Positions 11,023 to 22,228 of a stretch of 64,000 nt of DNA are shown in pieces; within the stretch, counting starts at the first letter, position 1, and each line of letters opens with the position of its first letter. This DNA is from Cricetomys ansorgei (Eukaryota > Chordata > Mammalia > Rodentia > Nesomyidae), in contig JAMJFZ010001770.1 of NCBI GenBank assembly GCA_026225945.1, positions 1,016,001 through 1,080,000 of the forward strand. Reading direction: 5' to 3'. Made by a program: the position numbers and the translations under genes. The notes under the pieces were generated by a model. That model did not search any database and was not told where the DNA came from. It saw only the letters and a list, made by a program, of their open reading frames with translations.

Positions 11023-12544
11023 GTACATTAACATACAGTTGACCTCCAAACAACAATAAAATACTACAGCTGGATTAGTCAATAAATTATGTTTTTATAT
11101 ATAATCAGCTTAAGAAAAATTAAAATACTCTATAATCTTTATATGGAAAGGTAAAATGTTTTAATTAATAGATTGAAAATTACATTAAAATTAAATTTAT
11201 AATCTTTTAAATCATGCAGAATCTGAATTTTGTTATCGATATGACATAATAACTATTATTTTAAAGTTCTAATGGGTGATCATGAGATTATGTTTACTGT
11301 AGCTTCAACTCTTGGGTGTTTGGAAGCAGCAATTTTTTGACTAAAACTGTAGCCACAGCTACATACACAGAAACTATGGTGCGGAACAGCGAGGCCAGGG
11401 GACCAAGGTCACATTTTAGCAGCCATGGCATCAGGATGAGAATAAGCTCCTGATGGTGGGTTGAACATTCTTGGCACTGTGACACCTTCATTCTTTAGCA
11501 TTTTAGCTCCATGGCTGCTTTTCCAGACACAGAAAAACAAAACAAAACTCTGTTAAAAAGATGCTACAGCTGACAGTAATTCACAGGCATAAGGGCACTT
11601 TACTCTCTCTTCCACCCTTACTAGTAAGCTTTCACCAGCTCATGTCTGAAAAACATCTTTGGATAATTTACAGCAGAGAAACAATAAATCAGGGATGTCA
11701 GTGGCTTCGAGGGGAGAGTTTTCCCAATTTTCACAAACAAAATCTGCAGTGCCAGGACTTTCAGGTTTCCGTGTAATTTCCCTAACTGATGTCTGTGCTG
11801 TGATTGCCTTGGCTATCTTCCACTCACCAGCAAACATCGGAGGGAAATGTGATTTATGTCGACACCATACCAATGTGAAAACCTGATGCAGTCCTGCTGG
11901 GCATCGGAATGTGATAAAGACAAGGTCCACCTAAAGAGTGTCACTGCCCTGTTTCTGGTTTAAGATGGCAACTGCTGAGTGGCTCAAGAACCCTCCCACA
12001 AGAGCAGTCATAAATCCAGAAGAAAGAGCCGAGGTCTAAAATGATGGTTACTGATGCTCAAACTCAGAAGCACTATCAGCTAACAAGACTGGAACTATCA
12101 CAGCCCACAGGTTCCTGTAGACAGATCCCTGTTCTCTCTTCTATCCATAGCTGAGAATCTAGGCTCATTGTTTCTAACTTTGATCAAAGTCTTTTTATCT
12201 CAAAGTCTAGCTTCCTTGGTTCCATTTCTAAGAGACCCCCAGTCAATAGGTCTGTGGTGACACAGGAGGACCCAGATCCATGCATTATAATGCTCCTTAA
12301 GTAAGCTCCTGTTTTATGTCAAATCTATAAATATGGGTGATGGTCTCTCATAGCCAGGCTTTATGAAAACATAAGCTTCTTTTTTTTCCTTTAGTACAAA
12401 TGTCCAGGGTGACTGCAGGTTTGTGTGGTATTTTAATTTTGTAAGAAACTTTTGGGTTGATTTCTTCAGTGGCAGCACCATTTGATGCTTACCAGCACTT
12501 GTTTTGCATGCTCACAGTAGCTGAAGGTTCACAAAGCTGAATAT
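11023..12544. other. AT-rich non-coding stretch
   Basis: It is AT-rich to about 11280, then of ordinary composition. A minus-strand 65-codon frame at 11294-11491 is next to a stretch with repeated 'atggctgc' words, but no homologue is recognised. Confidence 0.45.
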
Positions 12545-12680
12545 CTTTCTCTCTATGCATACTTAATACTCATGGTACGTAAGTACTTACTAGTACTTAC
12601 ACTAACTAGTACTTATACTCCCTGATACTTATCATACCAATTACTAGCCCTAATAGTTACCCTACCTAGTACTCATGTAT
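12545..12680. repeat. degenerate TAGTACTTA-type tandem repeat
   Basis: Units such as ttactagtacttac, actaactagtacttatact and ctacctagtactcatg recur about every 10-20 bases. This gives a short degenerate minisatellite rich in the palindromic AGTACT word. Confidence 0.75.
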
Positions 12681-13981
12681 ATTAGATAATATGATAGAGG
12701 GCAAGAAAACTGGAGGCGATGTGAAACATCACAGAGACACAATGTGGGCCCAGATGAGATTCAAGAACTCCACATGATAGGTTAGCGCTTTTCTATTCAT
12801 CATTAACGCGAGAGAAAGGAACAATGGAATCGCAGTACAGCATGGAGAGGAACTTTGGTTTCTTGAGAGGTGGGTCTGAGTTGGCCATATGCACTCAGAA
12901 ACAGTTTTTGAAATGAAGATCTTGAGGGCAAATACTCTTGCTCTCTCTTCTGTGCCTTAGAAGCACACTGCAGTGTTAACTCTGCGCTTGGACACAAGAG
13001 TATCCTTTATCTTTTTCTTTACATACTTTATTTTTCTTTACTTTTGTGTTCCAGGAACACAAGGTAGCATAGAAACTCCATCTGTGGAGAGCCAAATATA
13101 GTATGTCTGCATGTTTCTTCCATGACGGAAGTCAAGGGGTACACAATTAAGGAAAACACTTCTATCCTTAAACATTTCAAAGGAGAAACATATTTTTTGA
13201 AAAAGACAATATAAAAACCAGAAGGAAATTAAAAAATAAAACTGCTTTGTATTTTAGTAGAACGTAAGGAAGCAGAAATCAACAGTGACAGTGGGGTGGG
13301 AACTGTGAGAAAAGCAAGCAGGAGCAGGCTCTCCATCAGACATGGGTGTGGGTAATGGCTAACTGTTGCAGCAGTTCAGTGAGAACCTTGAGACCTAACT
13401 AGAAAGCAAAGATGATCTCTGAGGAGACAAGACCTGACAAATGGACCGGCAGTGCTCAGTGTCCTCCCATCGCAAATGAACATTTACTGAAGCCCTCTGC
13501 TCCCCTGTTCTCAGCTTCATTTTTCACCGCAGAGGCAGACCATCCAGAGTCTGATACAATTGTTCAGCTCTAAGCTTCTGATCAATATGGCTCTAATTTG
13601 AAGGCATGTGGAATCAGTCAGGCACATGTGGAGAACAGGCCACAATCACCAACATCTGTCTCTGCTCAAAAATGGGAGTGCATCTTCCTGTTCCTCACCA
13701 ACCTGTGTTTTCCTTGAATGCATACATGCAGAGTTTACTAGCTAAGAAGAGAATCTCCAGGCAGTATGTATGTGTTTCTATAATGATTTTCTGGGATGAC
13801 CTAGTTTGATCAATCACTTGATAATATAACATTCAGTGAAACCCAGTGAAGTTGCTGTTCAGTCTGAACCACAAATCAGTACACTGGCTCCACTGGGGCT
13901 ACCAGCTAACATTACAGGCCCTGCCTTCTTTTAAACTGCATCAGCTTTCCTGGTTTTGCCTTTAGCCTTGTAACATTTCAA
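12681..13981. other. non-coding stretch, nothing recognised
   Basis: Ordinary composition with no exon signal or named repeat. Confidence 0.45.
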
Positions 13982-14012
13982 AATCATTTTTCCCCTCCCC
14001 CTCCTCCCCCTC

Positions 14013-14176
14013 CTTCTTTTTTGTTTTGTTTTTTGTTTTTTGAGACAGGGTTTCTCTGTTGTAACTCTGGCTGTCCTGGAACTCACTCTGTAGACCAGGC
14101 TGCCTCTAACTCACAGAGATCCGCCTGCCTCTGCCTCCTGAGTGCTGGGATTAAAGGTGTGCGCCACCTCCCGGTG
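14013..14176 (-). mobile_element. B1 SINE with target-site duplication
   Basis: This is a reverse B1 with a T-rich tail, gagacagggtttctctgttg, gtaactctggctgtcctgga, ctgcctctgcctcctgagtg and gtgcgccacctcccgg. The 11-base word aatcatttttc at 13982-13992 recurs at 14177-14187 as the target duplication. A CT-rich run (13992-14017) is included between the left duplicate and the tail. Confidence 0.95.
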
Positions 14177-14207
14177 AATCATTTTTCTTCTTAAAAAAAA
14201 TTCTTTG

Positions 14208-14322
14208 AGGTATTTGGGGATTTGAGATACAGTCTTCCTATATAGCCAAGCTACAAAGCCAAGGCTGGCTTTGGCCTCTCAGGTGCAGTGACTGCAGGCA
14301 CACATCACCACACTCAACTTCA
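14208..14322 (-). mobile_element. old B1/proto-B1-type SINE
   Basis: The blocks gagatacagtcttcctatat, gccaaggctggctttggcct and ctgcaggcacacatcaccac fit a diverged reverse B1 with an early-type layout. Confidence 0.6.
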
Positions 14323-14329
14323 GAATATC

Positions 14330-14350
14330 TAGGGTTAGGGTGAGGGTTAG
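14330..14350 (+). repeat. short telomere-like TTAGGG motif
   Basis: About three imperfect TTAGGG units (tagggttagggtgagggtta) lie directly after an old B1. It is too short to be a classical interstitial telomeric block. Confidence 0.6.
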
Positions 14351-14782
14351 TTTGGAAGAGACACAGTTCTTATGTTATCATAACGAGGACACCTGATCAC
14401 TGGCTTTGTGCCTTCTGCCTTCTGTTCTCCGCTGCCTCCTTCACTTCTGCTTCTTAGCTGCACAGACATTTTTCTTTTTTGTTCAGTACTAAGAACGCAG
14501 GTAAAAAAATCAACTCACTTTATAAGTATGAACTTACATAATTCATCACTGTCAAGAATACGGATCTATTTACTGCACATTTTTTATTTTCTTTTTTAAT
14601 TGCATGGATGTTTTAGATGCATGCGTGTCTATACACCATGTACATACTGCACATTTTTGTCCCAATTTGATTGACAAAATTAGGTGTTTCCAACTATTTT
14701 CAAACTATTTAGAAATAAAGGATCTTAATATTTTAAAGATTAAAATGTCTCAAAATTTACCCACATTTCAACATAGTTCAAA

Positions 14783-14918
14783 CATAATCACCTTTAATGC
14801 CAGCACTTAGGAGACAGAAGCAAGCAGATCTCTGTGATTTGAAAGCCTGGTTTATATAGTTAGTTCCAGTGGAGCCAGGGCTACATAGAAAGACTTTGTC
14901 TCAAAAATAAACAAGCAA
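14783..14918 (+). mobile_element. B1 SINE, diverged
   Basis: The blocks cacctttaatgccagcactt, aggagacagaagcaagcaga, gtggagccagggctacatag and ctttgtctcaaaaataaac form a plus-strand B1 with a short A-rich tail. Confidence 0.85.
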
Positions 14919-15710
14919 TATTAATACATTCTATTAGTTCATTTATTCAACCTCATTACCTAAGAACCACAACTTGATTCTAGGTTCTTTCCTTTAAAAG
15001 CTCACATATGTTTTCATTTTCTTGAATTTAATGTCAGAGGAGCCTTTTTTTTTTTGTGGTGAAAAGGGACAGATAGTAAAAGCTTTAGGCTTTAGGCTGT
15101 GATTCATCCTCTGCTGCAGATCTGGCTCTGCAGCTGCAGTGTCAAGAAACTGTCGATAAGAAGAAGCTGGGAGTACCCTCTTCTAAATATAGGTGAGACA
15201 TCTAAGGCATGGTATGAAGACATTATTTACTGTGGGTTAAGAAAGTAAAAGTTAAACTAGCATTTCAAGAACACATCAGAACCAGAGTGACCCAAACATG
15301 CTCTCACTGCAGATCATGGCTGCTTTCATCTTCATGTAATTGATTCTGACACGCTCATTCTATCGAGTAGAAAATTTGGTTTTGCTGTAATATAGGAGCA
15401 GCCCTAACCCTGTTTCTCACTGGACTTCAGTGAAAGTGGCCACACAGACACTTAGGGGTGGATCAATTCTAAAGGATATTAAATGACAACACATTAAATA
15501 TGTTTGCTTCTGAGTAAGTTACCATATAAGCCTGACATGCCGACTCTAGCATATGCACAGGGAAAGCTGTTTGCTTCTGCATTATCACTCTAGTCTGGCC
15601 ATCGCTGACAGTGCCCTGCTTTTCAACTCATTGGAAATAAAAGGCAGATGATTATATAACCTTCTAACAATGACAGTGTTGTATCTTTTTGTGATATGTA
15701 TACGACATAT

Positions 15711-15734
15711 AACACACACACATACACACACACG
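15711..15734. repeat. (CA)n short microsatellite
   Basis: A short CA run with one T interruption. Confidence 0.9.
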
Positions 15735-15914
15735 TGAAAAACAAATAAGAAAATGTCTGTCTTCCTGTCTTGTGGTTGAGTGACAAGCAGACTGAGTGAG
15801 AAACTTCACTGGAACTGTAGCACTTCTATACTTAATATTTAAATATCTTACAACAAATCAGAAACAGTAAAAGCTGAACATGGTGCTTCTGACATGTTCA
15901 GTGTGCTTCCCGAT

Positions 15915-16313
15915 TGTCTTAGTTAGGGTTTCTAGTGCTGTGCTAAAACACCATGATGACCAAAATCATCTTGGGGAGAAAAAGTTTATTTCACCTTAAA
16001 GTTTGTAGTCCATTATTTGGAGAAGTCAGGGCAAGAAGTGATACACAGACTGTGGAGGGATGATGCTTTCTGGCCTGTTCCTCGTGGCTTGCTCAGCCTG
16101 CCTTCTGATAGCACCCAGGATCACTAGGTTGCGGGGGGTGGAGGGGCACCCACAGTGACCTGGGCTCTCCCACATCAATTATCAATCAAGAAAATGCATC
16201 ACAGGCTTGCCCAAAGGCCAATCTGGTGGAGGCATTTTTTTTTTTTCAATTGATGATCTCTCTCCCAAAATGATTCTAGATGGTATCAGGTTGCCTTAAA
16301 ACTAGCCAGAACA
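15915..16313 (-). mobile_element. MT-family MaLR solo LTR, full length
   Basis: In plus-strand reading it begins tgtcttagttagggtttcta and ends ctagccagaaca. Its blocks (tggcctgttcctcgtggctt, gggctctcccacatcaatta, caatctggtggaggcatttt) are the reverse complement of an MT LTR. The flanks ccgat (15910-15914) and ccaat (16314-16318) look like a 5-bp target duplication with one change. A T-run at about 16236-16248 has expanded inside it. Confidence 0.85.
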
Positions 16314-16458
16314 CCAATGTCTCACAGATTCAACCATCTATGGAAGGTGAGATTTCCACAGAAAAATGATTCTGACTTTTCATTTCAAGGAAGTTTACAA
16401 TCTGCCACTTACATCAAAATACTCTACCAAATGTAAACAAGCAAAGTGCCATGTACCC

Positions 16459-16550
16459 TGTGGTGGCTTGAATGAGAATGGTCCCTCTAAGCTCATATAT
16501 TTGAATAATTTTGTTCCCAGTCGGTAGAACTGTTTGGGAAGTATAGAGAA
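16459..16550 (+). mobile_element. ORR1-like MaLR LTR, 5' fragment
   Basis: It starts tgtggtggcttgaatgagaa and continues gctcatatatttgaataatt and ggtagaactgtttgggaag, then breaks off. Confidence 0.75.
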
Positions 16551-17851
16551 ACACTTGATCCTTGATCCTGCAGCATGGGTGTTCTGGGAAAAGATCACCT
16601 TCAAAGGCTAGCGTGATAGACATTTTATTCCTGATCTGGCAGCACTGCTGCTCTAGGATAGAAAAGAATGTTAGTCAGGCTAATCCTGTCCTTCATGCTA
16701 ATGTTAAATGGAAGGGAATTCTGTGATCCCTCCCTAGCTACTAGGAGATATGAGGAACACCCGTGTCTCTCAGTCTGACCTTCACCTGCTGGTAGCAAGG
16801 CTGACTGGCCTGGCATTTGGGAAGTGAATTAGGATTCTCCTCATTAATAAAAAATAAGACTTTGTATTTGAGGGCAGTGTAGCACATGTCTTTAAGTAGA
16901 TCAACTCAGAAGACAATGGTGGCCATATCTTCAATCCCAACTCTTGGGATATAAAAGGAAACAGTTAGTAGAAGGAGAAGAGCTGAGAGAGAAGCAGAAG
17001 GAGAAGCAAAGTAGAAGCAGATGTAGAAGCTGAGTGAGAAGCAAGAGAGTCAGAAGGAGGAGACTGAAGAAGAGGCGTGTGGGGAAGAGGCCATGGAGAA
17101 GGGCTAGTCAGACAGTTCAGTACAGTCTCAGAGGCTAAAGTCCTCTAGGCCAGGCTTACATCTTTAAGATTGTATCTTGTTCTATTGTCCTCCCCAGACT
17201 CCTCCTTTGATGCTGTCTTTCTACACTCATGGCCTTTCTAGTTTCCTGGCTTTTGCTCACATTTATTCCCTCCTACATATACGTACCTAAGAACGAGAAA
17301 TCCAGACCTTCTTAATCTCTAGGTATGGCAGCCTATTTAACTTGACCGCTTGAATCTTGTTCTTCCACTGTGACTTCAACAGCCATATAGATAAGACAAC
17401 CTATGGTGAATTCTTTTCTGATATTATAATTTAATTACAGCATTTCTCCTTTATGTTTCCTCCCTCTAAATCCTCCCATATAGTTTTCCTGGCTTTCCTT
17501 CAAATTCATGGCCTTTTTCTTTAAAAAAAACAAAAACAAACAAACAACTAATTGTTACTGCATGCATATATGTATATGTATCCACACATACATTCCTATC
17601 TATGATCTGTTAAGTCTGTATAATGCTATCTACATGTATGTCTTCAGGGTTGACCATTTGGCATTGAACAACCAAATGGTTGTGCTCTTCTCTGAGGAAA
17701 GCTACCTCTTCTATTTCTAGCTGCCTGTAGTTCTTTGTGTGTGGCTGAGGTTTCATGGGTCTATGGTGAATTCTTAAAAACCTTAAACAGTAAGTTTCAA
17801 GTGACTCTCAATGTTAACTTTTGGCAAGGAAATTGGGTCTTAGGAAAAACA
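16551..17851. other. non-coding stretch with a purine-rich patch
   Basis: The section 16969-17090 is rich in agaagc/gagaag words without strict periodicity. The rest shows no exon or named repeat. Confidence 0.5.
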
Positions 17852-17990
17852 GGCTGGGAACTGGAGGGTTGGCTCAGAGCTTAAGACCACTTGTTGTTCC
17901 TGCAGAGGATTCTAGTTTGATTCCCAACAAGCACATGGCAGCTCATAACTCCATTTCCAAGAGGTACTCTGCCTATGTCACGTCCTAGCT
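17852..17990 (+). mobile_element. B2/B3-family SINE, diverged
   Basis: A tRNA-like head (ggctgggaactggagggttg gctcagagc) is followed by ttcctgcagaggattctagt, cccaacaagcacatggcagc and tcataactccatttccaaga. The tail is lost. Confidence 0.75.
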
Positions 17991-18388
17991 GAAGATTGAA
18001 CAAATACTCTTTTAGAGCCCTCTCTCTCCAGGAAAAGATTCTAATTGAAAATGGAGAGGGGGAAAGACTACAGCAATGCCTGGTGCTGAGTGGAGTTTTA
18101 GTAAGTGTTTTTGTTAATATAATACAAATTAAAGTTAAGATTAATATATTTTAGGTTGAAAGAAACACCATAGTCAATACAGCATCACAGAAACAACAAA
18201 AACCTAGATAAAAGAGATGTCATAAAAAACTATTTTTTTAAATTTCAAAATATACTATCAAAGTAAAAAACAATTATGTGATAGAAAATATCTGCAGATC
18301 ACATAACTTATAAAAGTACTGTCCAGAATATATGAAGAGTCCTTAATGTCACACAACAGACAGGTAACTCAAAGTAAAAACAGATCCA

Positions 18389-18425
18389 AGCCAGGTGGTG
18401 GTGGTGCACGCCTTTAATCCCAGCA
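18389..18425 (+). mobile_element. B1 5' fragment
   Basis: Only the first part of a B1 is present (agccaggtggtggtggtgca, cgcctttaatcccagca). It is cut off where ORR1-like sequence begins. Confidence 0.8.
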
Positions 18426-18429
18426 AAAA

Positions 18430-18641
18430 CTTCTTCCAAGTGTTCCACTATGTGGCTGTGTCTTAGAATGTAAGTTCTCAGCTACTGCTTCAGAGCTCTG
18501 CCTGCCTGCCTGTTGCCATGCTCCTCACCATCATGGCCATGGTCTCACCTTCTGAAACTGTAAGTTCCAATGAACTCTTCTTCCTATAAGTTGCTTTGGT
18601 CATGTTATCTCTTCACAGCAATAGAAAAAGTAACTAAGACA
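18430..18641 (+). mobile_element. ORR1-like MaLR LTR, 3' portion
   Basis: The blocks gttctcagctactgcttcag, ctgttgccatgctcctcacc, gaaactgtaagttccaatga and ttcacagcaatagaaaaagt lead to the terminal taactaagaca. Confidence 0.8.
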
Positions 18642-19532
18642 GCATCTCCATCTGGTTGCCAAGTGAAAACCCATCCAACCATCAAAATAGACAGTATCCT
18701 CTGAAACCACGCGCTAAAATCAACCTTTACTCCCTTGTCTTGCTTTTGTAAAGTGTGTTTGTTACAATGAAAGAACTAACCCTTGGCATCATGCCTATAA
18801 GCACACCACACTAGCCAAGTGGGAGCAGAGTAAGCTGAGGACACAACTGAAGAGAGAACTCTGAAATACAGTATGAAGGGTGAACAGGAGAAAGAAGACT
18901 TCCCAAAGAGCCTAAAAAAGGAGCAGCAGACATGGGTACACTCAACTCCCAGACTCTCGTCCTCTGCCTTTTCATGGCTTGCTGATTTCCTTTTAAGAAT
19001 AACTTTCTCAGAGTTCTTTTGCCAATCCACCCCCTTCCTTTCCAGTCATCTCTAACGAACACTTAGTGAGTCAGTGTCAGATGGACATTCAGAAACCCCT
19101 CTTCCTAGGCATTCCACCCAGGCAAATGGAGTAAAAGGTTAGACTCCTCAGAACAAGGTAGCTGGGGAGAGCCTTACAACCCAAAGGTAGGTTCCACTGT
19201 CTACAGGCAGCATTTTTCACCTAGTTTTCAAAGGAAGACTCCAAGCAGAACTTGTCCTGCTGCTAGTACTGTCTTCTCAAACTTTGCCAAGGAAGTTCTC
19301 AGAGGTATGGACAAGCACATTTAACTAGAATTCTTGCATGAGTCTTGTGCTAGGAACCAAGGATCAGAAGTAATAGGATCAACAAAAAGCCTCCTGGTAG
19401 AAAACTGTCATGCTCCTCAACACATAAAAGGAGAAACCATCTTCAAAAGGAGACACCTGAAGCTAGTAAGTCTATTCTAATGGCACAGAACACAAGCTGT
19501 CAAGGTGCAGAGCACATTGAGATTATCTAACA
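18642..19532. other. non-coding stretch, nothing recognised
   Basis: Overlapping 60-84 codon frames occur on both strands at 18776-19062. They have no family motif. Confidence 0.45.
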
Positions 19533-19575
19533 TTAAAAAAAAAAAAAAACCCACCCACAAACAAACAAACAAAAA
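19533..19575. repeat. A-run followed by (CAAA)n
   Basis: Fourteen or so A residues are followed by cccacccacaaacaaacaaa. It may be an orphan retroposon tail, but no body is recognised before it. Confidence 0.8.
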
Positions 19576-19949
19576 GCTTCATTGGGAGAAATATGGAATA
19601 AAGAGGCCACCAAGGAATGTGGAGTGGGGGCGACCTCACTGGCACCCTCACTGGTCCCCAGAATTTGCATCCTAGTGTCACTGAGAAAAGATGGCTCTCC
19701 TGTCACTAAAGAGATTTTAATCTCTCAGCAGAAATGAGAACACAACTGTGCTAGTTATTACCACTGTCAGTAACTTTATCCTCTGATCTATTAGAAAGCC
19801 AGAAAAGAGCATCTTTTCAAAAGTAATGAAATTACATATAAAAAGCAATGAACTCCAATTCTTTCTCAGAAGCCAGTGAGCCTAGAATGCCATAGACAGA
19901 ATTTATCTTGGGACTCATTAGCTCTGTTAGACGGCTTTAAAGAGGAGAG

Positions 19950-20215
19950 TGCCTTAGTCAATGTTTCTATTGCTGTGATAACACACCATGATCATTAAAC
20001 AACTTGGAAGGAAAGGGTTTAATTTCAACTTACAACTCTCAGATCACATACCATTGCTGAGAGAAGCCAGGGCAGAAATGCAAACAGGGCAGAATCTAGA
20101 AGCAGGAACTGATGCTTCCTAGAGGAACAGTGCTTACTGTCCTGCTCTTCCTGGCTTGCTCAGTTTGTTTTCTTTTACATTCCAGGACCACCTATTCAGA
20201 GATTCCACATTAAGT
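19950..20215 (-). mobile_element. MT-family MaLR LTR, 3' part (reverse)
   Basis: It begins tgccttagtcaatgtttcta and continues gataacacaccatgatcatt, gagaagccagggcagaaatg and cttcctggcttgctcagttt. This is the same family as 15915-16313, but truncated after the caggaccacc block. Confidence 0.75.
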
Positions 20216-22120
20216 TCCAGTTAAGTTCTATGACCCCACACCTAGACAATGTGCTGTTGGAGAGTACTGAGTTGTTGCCAAGCGCTGGTACAGAAGCAGT
20301 GGGGATTGGAGCAGCCATGGGTCATCTGTAGCCCAGGCTTCTGAGGACCTATAGCCTGCAGGATACTGAGGACCACATTGAGAAGCCAGATGGAGAGAAA
20401 GGACAGGAGGAGAACAAGAGAAGGTACCTGGTTAGTCTTGAATAGTGTTACTCAGATTTCTCTGCCATTCCTCAGGAGGGGCTACTGAACTGCAGATCCG
20501 GCTTAAGGTGATGTGGTTTAAATATCCTCTTTTTCACGCACTCACATCTGATGATTTCTCAGGGAGACTTCTGCCTGGAGTGCATTCCTTGTTCCAGGCA
20601 TCTTTTGGCATCCACATTTTTTCAGCCTCTCGTGCACTGCTGGAAAGAAGGTTTCCCTGCCCCTTACAGTATTGAAATTCACAACATACATTTCTACACT
20701 TGAACATGTACTGTTTACTCTGAGCATTTTTGAGTGGCTTCTGTGTTTCTTGACAGTCTGCCCTTTCATAATTCTCACTGCCAACTTACGACAAGAGCTG
20801 TGGGCTCACAGTGTCTCACTCTAAAATGAGTATCACCATCAGAGGTGACGAGGTATTGAGTGGCATTTATTAGCAGGTATAATCAAGCTGCATATTCTCT
20901 AGAGAAACAAGATATTCATGTGGTTCTGAAAACAATATCATTTGTTTTAGAATAGGCAGTATATTACAAAGTGAAGTCAGTAGAGTTGCATCAGGAATTA
21001 GAGTATCTCATCACACACAAGACAAAGCAGAAGCACATGTCAGCGTTTGGTTGGCTATGAGTCAAGAAACAGTAGAGAAATTCAGGCAGAGGATTCGACT
21101 TCCCACAAGCTAGAGACAGTTGGGTAGCAGGTTTACCTGAAAATGGCTTATTCCACAGAAGGGAAGCCCCAGTCTCCTTCCTCTAGCTGTGCAACTAGGA
21201 GTAAGCAATGAAGATGAGCCTGGAGAACGTTCTTAAGGAATGCAGTCACACAGAGTTATTAGATAATCTAGTAGAAAGCTAGACAGCACCATACATACAA
21301 ACAGCTGGATTCCCTTCATGACTGATGTTTTTGAAGACTGGCATCACTATCACATTTCTGTCACCTCATTCTTTTGCACTGAAGAGAGACTGCTAAAATA
21401 CATTTTCTAGAGATCAGTGACTTTATTTCTACAGATAACATGGCATCACTTCTTAATCAAATACCAGAGAAGGGAGATCATGGTAAGAGTACCAAGGTTT
21501 TTCATATACCTTCTCTAATCCTGTGAACCAATAGCAATCATTGAGAACACAGTTTTGAAACGAATCAAAAGAAAATACTACATTGTTTCCCCTGTAAGAT
21601 TGTTGCTTTATTGCTTCCCTTTAATCATGCTTCTGTGTATCAATAAGGGTTTGTAGGTAGAAGACATGTGTGCCCCAGCAGAATATGAAGGCTTAGTTAT
21701 TACATTAATTAATCTAAGAAAGCAACCACATACAATTAAATAAGATATGACATTCCCCCTGCAACTTTATTTTGCTTGAGAAATAATAAAGGAAAGAAAT
21801 TTCAAATGGCACCAGTGGCATTTAAATATTTAATTAATTGTACGTTAACTCTAATGTGATGTTCTTTCCCTACCTACTTTAATTTTTCGGAATTTAATGA
21901 TTTAATAACCATCTAGGTTTCCATATACTTTGTATTATAAATGAATAACAGTGAACTTCATTATGGGGAACAGATTCAGATCATGAATGATAACAACTGT
22001 AAAGAGCACTACATGGGAATCTAACATTGTAAACCAGAAACCTTTTGTACTCTCTTTCTGTGAATGAGTTCATGGGTTTCAGTCAATAAAATTTTTCTAC
22101 ATCAGAAGTATTAAGGGGAC
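20216..22120. other. non-coding stretch; AT-rich, repeat-free end
   Basis: No exon or named repeat is recognised. The part 21690-22080 is AT-rich, repeat-free and dense in TAATTA/ATTTAAT words, which makes it a candidate conserved non-coding element. Confidence 0.45.
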
Positions 22121-22227
22121 GGGGGGAGAGAGAGAAGGGAAGGAAGGAAGGAAGGAAGGAAGGAAGGAAGGAAGGAAGGAAGGAAGGAAGGAAGGGAGGG
22201 AGAGAGGGAGGGAGGGAGGGAAGGGAG
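22121..22227. repeat. (GGAA)n/(GGGA)n purine microsatellite
   Basis: This is a 107-base purine-only run, mostly GGAA units ending in GGGA units. It abuts the truncated 5' end of the L1 that follows. Confidence 0.97.
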
Positions 22228-22228
22228 T

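Noticed and set aside
11294..11491. Minus-strand frame considered as a processed pseudogene of a small mitochondrial membrane protein
   Set aside because: A weak hydrophobic segment (TIVSVYVAVATVLVKK) was suggestive, but the residues do not align with any COX7-type protein that I can recall, and no A tail or target duplication is visible.
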